Both the position numbers and the translations under genes were made by a program. Of a DNA stretch of 59,556 nt, positions 1-7,891 are shown one piece after another; position 1 is the first letter of the stretch; each line of letters begins with the position of its first letter. The DNA is from Actinomycetota bacterium (GTDB lineage Bacteria; Actinomycetota; Actinomycetes; Actinomycetales; Dermatophilaceae), in assembly GCA_020161845.1 (NCBI GenBank), contig JAIUNK010000027.1, positions 1 to 59,556 on the forward strand, in the 5' to 3' direction. The notes under the pieces were generated by a model that ran no database searches, was not told where the DNA came from, and was given only the letters and a program-made list of their open reading frames with translations.

Positions 1-127
1 TGGCGTCACACACGGTTTGGCGAGAAGTACGTGACCGTGATCATCGACCTCACCCCCGCGAGGAACAAGACCGGCCCGGCCAGGCTGCTGGACATGGTCG
101 AGGGCCGCTCGAAGCAGGTGTTCAAGC
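1..127 (+). mobile_element. ISL3-family transposase fragment
   Basis: The first 127 bases read in frame 1 as the middle of an ISL3-type transposase, with the stretch FGEKYVTVIIDLTPARN followed by a GPARLLDMVEGRS segment typical of the DDE domain around the first catalytic Asp. No start is in the window and the frame is cut at about base 127 by the left end of an IS3-type element. It is a dead remnant; the rest lies outside the window or is lost. Confidence 0.7.
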
Positions 128-326
128 TGAATCGGCCTGACTTTCGTTCCGTTCTTAAAGCAAGGAAGGAACACGATGAACAAGAAGTATTCGCCGGAGA
201 TGCGTGAGCGGGCGTTGCGGATGCTCGCGGAGACGCGGCCGTCGCACCCGACGATGATGAGCGCGGTCCGGCATGTGGCCGGGCTGCTGGGAATGAGTCC
301 GGAGACGTTGCGGTTGTGGCAGCGAG
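128..326 (+). mobile_element. IS3-family left end with truncated orfA
   Basis: A TGAATCGGCCTGAC-type terminus at 128 lies 5' of a transposase orfA start (ATG 176, after AAGGAAGGAACACG). The protein begins MNKKYSPEMRERALRML and carries the usual IS3 OrfA helix-turn-helix (VAGLLGMSPETLRLW). Homology stops after about 50 residues near base 326, where recombinase-derived DNA begins, so only the left end of the element survives. It sits inside the ISL3 fragment, showing successive insertions at the edge of the island. Confidence 0.7.
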
Positions 327-328
327 GT

Positions 329-523
329 TTATGCCACAACGGCGCCGAGTTGTTCGGCCTTGCGCCTGGTCGCTTCGCGTTGGGCTGGGATCGAGAAGCC
401 TTCGTCTGTGCCGCCCTTCTCTGCCTGCTCGCGGGTTGAGACCCGCAGGTACGACACGGCAGCAGCCGCGGTCTTGGGCGGGTCGATGAGGCTGGCTGCC
501 GGATCGTCGGCAATGGTGGTCAT
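329..523 (-). pseudogene. Serine recombinase N-terminal fragment, inverted
   Basis: Reading leftwards from ATG 523, the 64 residues match the start of the intact recombinase at 33157: MTTIADDPAASLIDPP, then SYLRVSTREQA (catalytic Ser region of the resolvase domain) and GTDEGFSIPAQRE. Homology to the intact gene continues upstream of the start codon to about base 589, including the CGTGAGAG leader. The frame ends at a TAA after GAVVA. This fragment lies on the strand opposite the C-terminal remnant that follows it, so the gene has been broken by an inversion and has lost about 230 codons. Confidence 0.85.
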
Positions 524-589
524 CGGGGGCTCACTCTCACGAGGTTCGACCCTCGCGCTCCCAGTGTTGGTGGGAGGGGGCGTTGATCG

Positions 590-1400
590 TGAGGTCTGGT
601 ACCAGGTCCAGTCCGTGCTCACCGCGCACCAGTGCGCCGTCGAGGCAACCCAAGTCCACGGCCACTACCTCAAAGGCACTATCCACTGCGGCCAATGCGG
701 CTCCCGGCTCATCGTCTCCAACGCGAAGAACCGCCATGGCAACGTCTACTGCTACTTCGTATGCTCCGGGCGGCACTCCAAGCGCACCGACTGCACGCGC
801 CAGGCGATGCTCATCGAGGACGTCGAGAAACTCGTCGAGGACTACTACACGCGCGTCCAGATCACGCCGGCGCAGCAGGACGCACTCGCGGGGATGCTCC
901 ACCACGAGTTCGACCGGCTCATGGCCGCCGAAACCGAGGAACTGGAACGCCTCACCACCAACCGCAACCGGCTCGAAAGCGAGCAAGACCGCCTCATGCA
1001 AGCGCACTACGCCGACGCGATCCCGCTCTCCGTGCTCAAGCGCGAGCAAGACCGCATCGTCGCCGAACTCGACCAGGTGACCCGCCGTATCGACGCCCAC
1101 TTCGGTGACTACGCCGACGCTCGCGCACACCTCGATGATGCGCTCGGCCTGCTCGCCAACTGCGCTGACATCTACGCCCGCTGCGACGACACCAACCGGC
1201 GGCTGTGTAACCAGGCGTTCTTCACGAAGGTCTTCATCGACGAGGACAACGAGCTGCGCGTCGAGCACAACCGACCCTTCGAGATGCTCCTCGACCCGCA
1301 GGTCAACGCCAACGCACTGACCTGGGCCGCAGACGCACACAAGGCCCGAACCTCAACCAACGTTTCCATTGGCAAGGGTTCGAGCCTTGTGCGTGCGGTG
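590..1400 (+). pseudogene. Serine recombinase C-terminal fragment
   Basis: From base 590 the plus strand encodes the C-terminal part of a large serine recombinase, beginning EVWYQVQSVLTAH. It contains the zinc beta-ribbon (CGQCGSRL, then CYFVCSGRHSKRTDCTR), the coiled-coil region and the NRRLCNQAFFTKV segment. It is about 80-85% identical by eye to codons 286-550 of the intact recombinase at 33157-34914, in the same orientation, and shares the end GSSLVR. No resolvase domain is joined to it in frame. It is probably the tail of an older related element in tandem with the present one. Confidence 0.85.
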
Positions 1401-1871
1401 GACCTCCGTAGAGAGTTCGAGAACCCCTGCCCGGCCTTGAAAACCGTGGCTTCTCGCAGGTCGCGGGGCGTCTACCGGCGGGACCGGCGGCCGCTGGAGC
1501 CTTGTGTGGTGGACTCGCGGGGGCGGATGGTGCGCGCAGTTGGGATGACTCAAACCTTTCTGAGCCCGGCGCAGGTGGACGAGCTGGTGGACCTCTACGA
1601 GGCGGGCGCGACGCTGGTGGAGCTGGGTGAGCGGTTCGGCGTGCACCGCCGCACGGCTGCGGCGCATCTGGTCCGGCGCTCGGTCCCGATCCGCAGGCGC
1701 GGTCTCGATGAGTGCCACCTCGCCGAAGCGGTCGAGCTGTATGCCGGAGGGCTGTGCCTGATGGAGGTCGGACTGCGGTTCGGGGTCAGTCAGCAGGCGG
1801 TTAGGCGCGCTCTGGCAAACGTCGATGTGCCCATCCGCGCCAGCGGTAGACGGGCACGAGCATCGGCATGA
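1401..1871 (+). pseudogene. Helix-turn-helix tail of another recombinase-like gene
   Basis: The frame of the recombinase remnant runs on without a stop into unrelated sequence. From ATG 1545 (MTQTFLSPAQVDELV) it encodes two successive helix-turn-helix units, GATLVELGERFGVHRRTAAAHL and GLCLMEVGLRFGVSQQAVRRAL. This is the kind of DNA-binding tail found at the end of some actinobacterial resolvases. No catalytic domain is present. The join near 1400 looks like a recombination junction, so the continuous frame is probably accidental. Confidence 0.55.
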
Positions 1872-1924
1872 CTGGCTGCGGCTGGGTGTCGGGGCCACTG
1901 CGGTGGGCGTGTCGTTGAGGAGAC

Positions 1925-4489
1925 CTATGGGGTCGCAGCGTTGTATGCGGTTCGCGCTTCGGTCAGCTCGGCCCAGTGGGCTTCGAGTCCGGCGAGTGTA
2001 GGGCTAACCCCGAGGCTAGGCAGGGGTTGTGAGTGGCCGTCGATGTAACGACATGCTTCCTCAAAGATGCGGTTGACGGTATCGATCGCAGCGGGAAGTG
2101 CTTCGGACTTGATCTTGGGCAAGTTGGTCATGCGCACGTTGGGTTGATAGCGCTGCGTGACGCCCTGGAGTAGTTCAGTCTCAGTGAAGACCTCACACCA
2201 CGCGCGCACCCAGTCATAACCCGTGCGGACCAGCGCCGCCCGCGCATCGCCGTCCTGCGACTTTGCTGCCTGGATGGTCTCGTTGATGTTCTTCTTGATG
2301 TTGTTCAAACTGTCCCAGCGGGGTCCTGTCGCTCGGGTGACCTTCCCTTTGCCCTCTTCATCGGTGATCTGGAAGTAGGAGCAGCGCTTCGTTGCTTCCA
2401 TGAGCGTAAGCAGTGTGCTGGCGAAGAAGATGTCGTGAGTGAAGACGATGACCTGTGTGGTGTCAGCGAGCAACGCGACGCGCTGCGCGACTTCGTTGAT
2501 GCGGCGATGGTCGAGGCTTGAGACAGGATCATCGAAAATGACCGGCGCGGTGATTCCGGCGAGGCGCGCTTCGGCGAGGAAGTCCGCTATTGCGAGGACC
2601 TTCTGCTCTCCTTCGGAGAGCACCTTGGACGGTTTGTGTTTCCCGCTGAGGATCTTGCGACGTTGTGCGCGCCCCTGACGGCCGACGAACTCCACGTGCA
2701 GCGCGGGCGCGCGAAGTGCCGCGCACTCGTCGTTGAACAGCGCATCGAAGCTCTCGTTGATCATCTGGTCACTTGCGGTCTTGGCCAGCCCGGTCACAGC
2801 GCGCAGGAGCCCAGGCATGGGCTTGGCGAGCAGCGTGAGCCGGTCAGCCTGCTTGGCGTCGCGGACGTGCGACTCGATGAGCGTCCACGACTTCGTCAGT
2901 TCTGCTGCGGCTTCTAGCTCGACAAGCTCCTTCTTTTTCTCGGCCAAGGTGTCAGCCCGTGTGGCTGCCTGTGCCCTCAGTTCACCGAGGGCCCGCTTGG
3001 CGGTCTCCAACGCCGAGCCGAGCGCTATCGCATCTGTGACGGCGTGTTCGGTCAGCGCGGTGTTCACGGCGGAAGCGGAGAGAAGCTGCTCGGATAGCTC
3101 CGCGATGGTGCTCAGGGTCCGGTCGAGTTCAACGTGGAAGTGGGGCTTGTCCTCGGCATCTGCGTACTCGTCGGCAAAGGTAGAGACGTCGTTGACCTGG
3201 ATCGAGGCGACCGGTTCTGTAAGTGCGTGGAGCCGCGCCTTTGAAGCGGCGATGTCACTGGTGATCTTGTCTTCGAGGTATTCGGAGTACTTGCCGATCA
3301 GCGATCGCGCCGCTTCGTTCAGAGGCTGCCGGCAGTACAGACACCGATCGGCATCGTGTGCTCCGACCGCGATGAGATGTGTTTGGTATGCCTCGCCGGC
3401 CTCGATGAACGTGCTCCAGGTGTCGTCGGGCTCAGCCGGCAGGTCGGCTGCCTCGAACAGGGCGGCTCGGAAGGCGCGGTAGTCCTCTTCAAGTCCGTGA
3501 AGGGTGTCGCGTTCGCGGCCGTATGCCTCCACGTTGAAGTCAGCCATCACGGTGGCCGCGTTGGAAGCTTGCGTCAAGACGCGTTCCACTCGCTGTTGCA
3601 ACTTGATCTCAGCGCTGATGGTGTCCGCCTCCAGCGCGGCGACCGTGCGGCGCAGGTCGCCGATACGTGTCTCGACGTCGGGATCGGAGTCGGCGAGCGA
3701 CCTCAGGTGTTCCAGATCAGTGGACGCTCCCAGCGTCTCGATGAGCGGGTAAACCGCGGCAGTGCGTGGGAAGCGAGAGAGAAGCCCTGTGGACCCAGAT
3801 CGTAGGTCTTCGACGGCCTGGTCGATGTGGGCTTGTACCGACTTGATGCCTGCGATGACGTGATTGAACAGTGCCAGCGCTGCTGGCACGTAGACGTACT
3901 CAAGGTCGTCATCGACGTGGAAGCTGACAGAAGGGCTGTCGAAGATGGACATCCTGGTGAAGGGCGCGACGCCCTGTTGTCCGGTCCAGGTGTAGGTCTT
4001 CGACTCAGCGCCGAGCGTATAGCCGACAAGTGCTGATTGGGGCTGCGGCGATGCCGCTTCGATGTCGCCGAGGATCACATCGGCAGTGCGGCTCGCCGCG
4101 AGGGCTTTGAAGATCCGGGAGTACCCCGTCTTGCCCGTGCCGTTCTCTCCGAACAAGATCGTCAGGCCGGCATGCGGTTCGATGACTCCGCCCTCTACCA
4201 AGGCGTTGACACCAACGACATCGGAGAGCGAGGTAAGGGTCAGCGGCTCGATCGCCTCATCCTCGCGTTCGAGGGTGACCAGCGGCTCCTCCGTGGGGAG
4301 TTCGCGGGTATCGAAAGCCTTCTCCTGACGAAACAGGACGTACGCTCCGGATTGCTCCTCGCTTCCGAGCGGCCCGCCGCCGTTGAGGACATGCCTCACG
4401 ATGTAGCGCACCCACTCGTCGGAGGTGTTCGCCCACTCGCTGAGCAGGTCGCGCGGGTCCACCCGTTGAGGTGGCGTCGCGTCTGTCAC
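1925..4489 (-). CDS. RloC-like zinc-hook AAA ATPase, putative defence protein
   Basis: An SMC/ABC-type ATPase of about 854 residues (AAA_13-like). Visible motifs in order: Walker A LFGENGTGKTGYSR (about residue 110), coiled-coil arms, a zinc-hook CLYCRQPL in the middle, ABC signature LSEGEQKVLA, Walker B PVIFDDPVSSLDH and an H-loop FTHDIFF. This layout is that of RloC, a PrrC relative that couples a Rad50-like ATPase to a C-terminal tRNA anticodon nuclease. The C-terminus has an R-x3-E pair (RAWCE) and a later His (DGHSQP), suggestive of the nuclease triad, but the spacing to the His is longer than I recall for PrrC, so nuclease activity is unproven. GTG 4489 is preferred over ATG 4495 because GGGAGG lies 6 bases before the GTG but directly abuts the ATG. 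It lies in a cargo region with an OLD-like gene. Confidence 0.6.
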   Translation of the reverse strand: MTDATPPQRVDPRDLLSEWANTSDEWVRYIVRHVLNGGGPLGSEEQSGAYVLFRQEKAFDTRELPTEEPLVTLEREDEAIEPLTLTSLSDVVGVNALVEGGVIEPHAGLTILFGENGTGKTGYSRIFKALAASRTADVILGDIEAASPQPQSALVGYTLGAESKTYTWTGQQGVAPFTRMSIFDSPSVSFHVDDDLEYVYVPAALALFNHVIAGIKSVQAHIDQAVEDLRSGSTGLLSRFPRTAAVYPLIETLGASTDLEHLRSLADSDPDVETRIGDLRRTVAALEADTISAEIKLQQRVERVLTQASNAATVMADFNVEAYGRERDTLHGLEEDYRAFRAALFEAADLPAEPDDTWSTFIEAGEAYQTHLIAVGAHDADRCLYCRQPLNEAARSLIGKYSEYLEDKITSDIAASKARLHALTEPVASIQVNDVSTFADEYADAEDKPHFHVELDRTLSTIAELSEQLLSASAVNTALTEHAVTDAIALGSALETAKRALGELRAQAATRADTLAEKKKELVELEAAAELTKSWTLIESHVRDAKQADRLTLLAKPMPGLLRAVTGLAKTASDQMINESFDALFNDECAALRAPALHVEFVGRQGRAQRRKILSGKHKPSKVLSEGEQKVLAIADFLAEARLAGITAPVIFDDPVSSLDHRRINEVAQRVALLADTTQVIVFTHDIFFASTLLTLMEATKRCSYFQITDEEGKGKVTRATGPRWDSLNNIKKNINETIQAAKSQDGDARAALVRTGYDWVRAWCEVFTETELLQGVTQRYQPNVRMTNLPKIKSEALPAAIDTVNRIFEEACRYIDGHSQPLPSLGVSPTLAGLEAHWAELTEARTAYNAATP

Positions 4490-4678
4490 CGTCATCCTCC
4501 CTCGCCGCGAGTGCGAAGTCGGGAGCGACCGTGCAACTCAGGCTCAATTCTAGAGCGACCGGCAGGCGCGCGAAGGGACAACCAACGCACCGATAGGGCG
4601 TGCTGGTTCGCAGCCGACCTCCGGACGCCGCGAGCGTGACTACGCATGCCGATCAAGTGAGGCCTGTCCCGGCGAGGG

Positions 4679-5065
4679 CTACCGCGCCGAGACGTAGGCA
4701 GTCGGTTCCTCCTGGCGCGGAGTCCAGCTCAGGGTCTCACGTGTTCGATCCCGGCGACGTGCACCAGCCTCTCGGATACGGGCGCGCGCGAGGAGGACGA
4801 GGCTGACCGGTCCCATGATGATGAACTTCATCGCGTTCCACACCGCCCACAACACGACCAGATGCAACCAGCCTGGCGCACTGTCAGCGAGGGCGGTGGT
4901 GCAGATGCTCGCGATCAGCAGGTAGGGCACGGCGAGGAGTATCGCGGGGATGCCCCACTTCAAGTTGGATCGCCGTCGGATCGTGTCGAGCAGCCGGTTG
5001 GTGGGCATGTAGCGGCGCAGGTAGGAGCGGGTGTGGGCGCTGAGCGTCCAGATCAGGCGGATCAT
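4679..5065 (-). CDS. Small two-TM membrane protein, often labelled sulfate permease
   Basis: A 128-residue protein starting MIRLIWTLSAHTRSYLRRYMP, with a basic segment (LDTIRRRSNLKWG) and two hydrophobic stretches: IPAILLAVPYLLIASICT and the LVVLWAVWN to MGPVSLVLLA region. I recognise it as a small conserved actinobacterial membrane protein found on mobile elements. Databases often call relatives sulfate permease, but it is far too short for a SulP transporter and has no such domain. Start ATG 5065 is chosen because conservation begins there; the open frame upstream is not protein-like. It lies between the RloC-like and OLD-like genes. Function unknown. Confidence 0.6.
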   Translation of the reverse strand: MIRLIWTLSAHTRSYLRRYMPTNRLLDTIRRRSNLKWGIPAILLAVPYLLIASICTTALADSAPGWLHLVVLWAVWNAMKFIIMGPVSLVLLARARIREAGARRRDRTRETLSWTPRQEEPTAYVSAR

Positions 5066-5430
5066 GGCGGGCCTCTCGTCACACGTGTCTCTCCGTCGAG
5101 GAGGCAGTACGTGTATGAGCGCCCAAGCTGGGCCGTCCCGAAGGACCCGCAATCGAGGAGAACCTGCCTCGATCTCCACTTTACGCCCGACACCGGACAT
5201 GCGGAACCCCGACTGCCGGCGCGGGGGCGCATCTTCTTGACGACGGACCAACCGAGGGATCATCACCGTGTTCGGTGGCCTTGCCCGTGCTGCGCCGACG
5301 GCTCGGGACGCACGCGCCGAGGGACGGGCGCGCCCATCGCCTGTGACACCGAAGCCATCGTTGCCTCCGTACCCCCGTCATGTCAGTGCTCCGCTCTACG
5401 ATGTCTCTCGGAAGGAAGGAGCCGCGTCCG
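5066..5430. other. Intergenic region between divergent cargo genes
   Basis: The 365 bases between the divergently read membrane protein and OLD-like ATPase contain no convincing gene. A strong ribosome site, GGAAGGAAGGAG at 5410-5421, sits 9 bases before ATG 5431. Promoters for both genes must lie here, but I see no clear -35/-10 pair. Confidence 0.4.
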
Positions 5431-7776
5431 ATGCTGATCAAGACGATGTACGTGAGGTTCTACAAGTCGTTCAACTACGACTACCTGCGCAAGTACAAGG
5501 TCAACCGTGAAGACGGCGAGCCCTGGGACGCTGCACCAGGAAGCGACCTGTTCTACCCATTTGTGCGTGTAGAGATGGATCGCGGCATCACCACTGTCGT
5601 GGGTGCTAACGAGGCGGGTAAGAGTCAACTCATCGGCGCAGTGAAGCGGCTTCTCACCGGTGAGAAGATCGTCGCGAACGACTTCTGTCGCTATTCGGAG
5701 TTTCTCAAAGTCGATGGGCAGATGCTCCTGCCAGAGTTCGGGGCAGAGTTCACAGACCTGTCAGACGACGAGAAGCAGGTCGTACGAACCCTCGCGGGCC
5801 TCGCCAACGACGCGCCGGTGCCATCGTTCTGGTTCTTCCGCTTGAACAGCGGCCCAACACTCTACGTCTTGGACGGAGACCAGTTCCGGGAGGCACGTCT
5901 GAAAGCAACAGACGTGAAGAAGTTGGCGTTCCCAAAGATCTTCGAGATCGACTCAACTGTTCCGCTACCGGAGAGCGTCCCGGTCGACTATCTCGCAGCA
6001 AACGACACCAAAAAGAAGCCTCGACTGCGACAAACATGGCTCAGCCGGTTCGCTAAGCTGAGAGATAACCCGGACTGGTTCACGTCTGCGGAGAAGTTTC
6101 AGGCCGGCGCTGCAAAGGCGTTCACGTTCTCCACGGACGAGTCGGTCGACATCGATAAAAAGACCCTGCGCTCTTACGAGTTGGCGGACGACATGCTGGT
6201 CACGATCGGCGGGATAGACCGCTCTGCGTTCACAGAGTTTCAAAAGGCTGCACAGGACGCGACCGGATACGCAGACGGTCTCCTCGGGAAGATGAACGCC
6301 CGCCTGGATGCAACCTTGAACTTCCGCAAGTGGTGGTCACAGGATAAGGAGTTCGGGCTGAGTCTCGACCGAGGAGACTTCGACCTCCTTCTGTCTGTCC
6401 ACGACCGCACGGGAAGCAAGTACTCGTTCGCCGAACGCAGTGGCGGAATGCAGTACTTCCTCTCCTACTTTGTTCAGGCGCTTGCACACAAGCAGACCGG
6501 CGAACAGGAAATCCTTCTCATGGACGAGCCTGATGCGTTCCTCTCGACAACGGGCCAACAAGACCTGCTGCGCCTGTTCAACTCTTTCGCCTACCCCGAG
6601 GACCCCGCGCAGAAGCCCCTACAGGTTCTGTACGTAACGCATTCACCGTTCCTCATTGACAAGAATCACGGAGAGCGTATCCGCGTTCTGGAAAAGGGAG
6701 ACGGGGAGGAAGGCACCCGCGTCGTCCACAATGCTGCGAAGAACCACTACGAGCCACTGAGATCGGCATTCGGCGCTTTTGTGGCCGAAACCACCTTCAT
6801 CGGAAACTGCAATCTATTCCTCGAAGGACAGGCCGACCAGGTGCTTCTCGCCGGCATGAGTTCACTATCTCGACGCCTCGGCAAGACTGCTGAAACTCTC
6901 GATCTGAACAGCATCACCCTCGTGCCGTCCGGAGGCGCAAGCCAGATTCCTTATCTTGTTTACCTCGCCCGCGGCCGCGACGTGGACAAGCCCGCCGTTA
7001 TCGTCCTCCTCGACGGGGACGACGCTGGCAAGGATGCCTCTCGCCAGCTCGCTCGCGGATACCGCGGCAAGCGTCTCGTGAAGAACGACCTTGTGTTGAG
7101 CCTCGACGCACTGGATCTGGCAACGTTGGATGTGGACGTGTCCTCGGTCCAGGACCTCGAAGACCTCATCCCCGCAGAGATCGCACTGCTCGCCATACGG
7201 CGATGCGCGGATGAAGCCCTCGGCGACGACGCAGCCAGCGTCGCTACCAACCTCGACAAGGTGGAGGTCAGCTCCGGTGAGAAACTGTTCGACGCCGCGC
7301 AGACCGCTGCGACGGCTGCAAGCAGTCAACTCGACCGGCCTCTCACTCTGGATAAAGTCGCGTTTGCCCGTGCCGTCCTAGAAGTCACCGAAGACGCGGA
7401 GGCCGCCACTCAGGACCGCATCCTCAACAACTTTCACAAGATCTTCGAGCACATCGGCGCCATGCAACGGCAAGCCGTCAGCGAAAACACTCACGAGAGG
7501 ATCAGCAAGACGATCAACCGCCTTCGCGCAAACTTCCTCAAGGACCACCCAGTTGCCGCAACGAAGCTCCAAACCAGCATCCTGCTTGAGGAGATTGAAC
7601 GACAGCTAGTTGACGCCAGCGAAGAAGCTGAGACGATCCGAAGGCTCTCGCGCGAGATCACCTCCGAGTTCAGTTTGACCACTAACCCTCGCGAGCCAGT
7701 CGCTTCGTTCGAGGACCTGGTCACTCGTCTGCATGAACTCGCGTATCAGCCACTCGCCGACGCGCAGGTCGAGTAG
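5431..7776 (+). CDS. OLD-family ATPase with TOPRIM nuclease domain
   Basis: A protein of 781 residues starting MLIKTMYVRFYKSFNYD. The N-terminal SMC-like ATPase has Walker A VGANEAGKSQL, a signature-like SGGMQYFLSYF, Walker B EILLMDEPDAFLS and an H-loop YVTHSPFLID. A TOPRIM domain follows, with the catalytic Glu in FLEGQADQVLL and the DxD motif in VLLDGDDAGKDA. This is the architecture of OLD nucleases, which include phage-exclusion proteins and the GajA subunit of Gabija. No UvrD-like helicase partner (GajB) or reverse transcriptase is adjacent, so this would be a stand-alone (class 1-like) OLD protein; it is longer than GajA. The start is fixed by GGAAGGAAGGAG. Codon use looks less GC-biased than the chromosome, suggesting recent acquisition. 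Confidence 0.7.
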   Translation: MLIKTMYVRFYKSFNYDYLRKYKVNREDGEPWDAAPGSDLFYPFVRVEMDRGITTVVGANEAGKSQLIGAVKRLLTGEKIVANDFCRYSEFLKVDGQMLLPEFGAEFTDLSDDEKQVVRTLAGLANDAPVPSFWFFRLNSGPTLYVLDGDQFREARLKATDVKKLAFPKIFEIDSTVPLPESVPVDYLAANDTKKKPRLRQTWLSRFAKLRDNPDWFTSAEKFQAGAAKAFTFSTDESVDIDKKTLRSYELADDMLVTIGGIDRSAFTEFQKAAQDATGYADGLLGKMNARLDATLNFRKWWSQDKEFGLSLDRGDFDLLLSVHDRTGSKYSFAERSGGMQYFLSYFVQALAHKQTGEQEILLMDEPDAFLSTTGQQDLLRLFNSFAYPEDPAQKPLQVLYVTHSPFLIDKNHGERIRVLEKGDGEEGTRVVHNAAKNHYEPLRSAFGAFVAETTFIGNCNLFLEGQADQVLLAGMSSLSRRLGKTAETLDLNSITLVPSGGASQIPYLVYLARGRDVDKPAVIVLLDGDDAGKDASRQLARGYRGKRLVKNDLVLSLDALDLATLDVDVSSVQDLEDLIPAEIALLAIRRCADEALGDDAASVATNLDKVEVSSGEKLFDAAQTAATAASSQLDRPLTLDKVAFARAVLEVTEDAEAATQDRILNNFHKIFEHIGAMQRQAVSENTHERISKTINRLRANFLKDHPVAATKLQTSILLEEIERQLVDASEEAETIRRLSREITSEFSLTTNPREPVASFEDLVTRLHELAYQPLADAQVE

Positions 7777-7891
7777 GACGCGTCGCTGAACCTTCTCTCC
7801 CTGCGAACACGAGATTTCGGAATCTACGCGCGTCGTCGTTACCCGAGCATCAGGGCTCAAGCGCGGCCCGGCGCAAGGGCGCTAGAGACGT

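Noticed and set aside
537-1340. Long minus-strand open frame opposite the recombinase remnant
   Set aside because: Shadow of a high-GC coding strand; its composition (Val/Leu/Glu-rich, no motif) is a mirror of the real gene. The same pattern recurs opposite the intact recombinase at 33382-34524.
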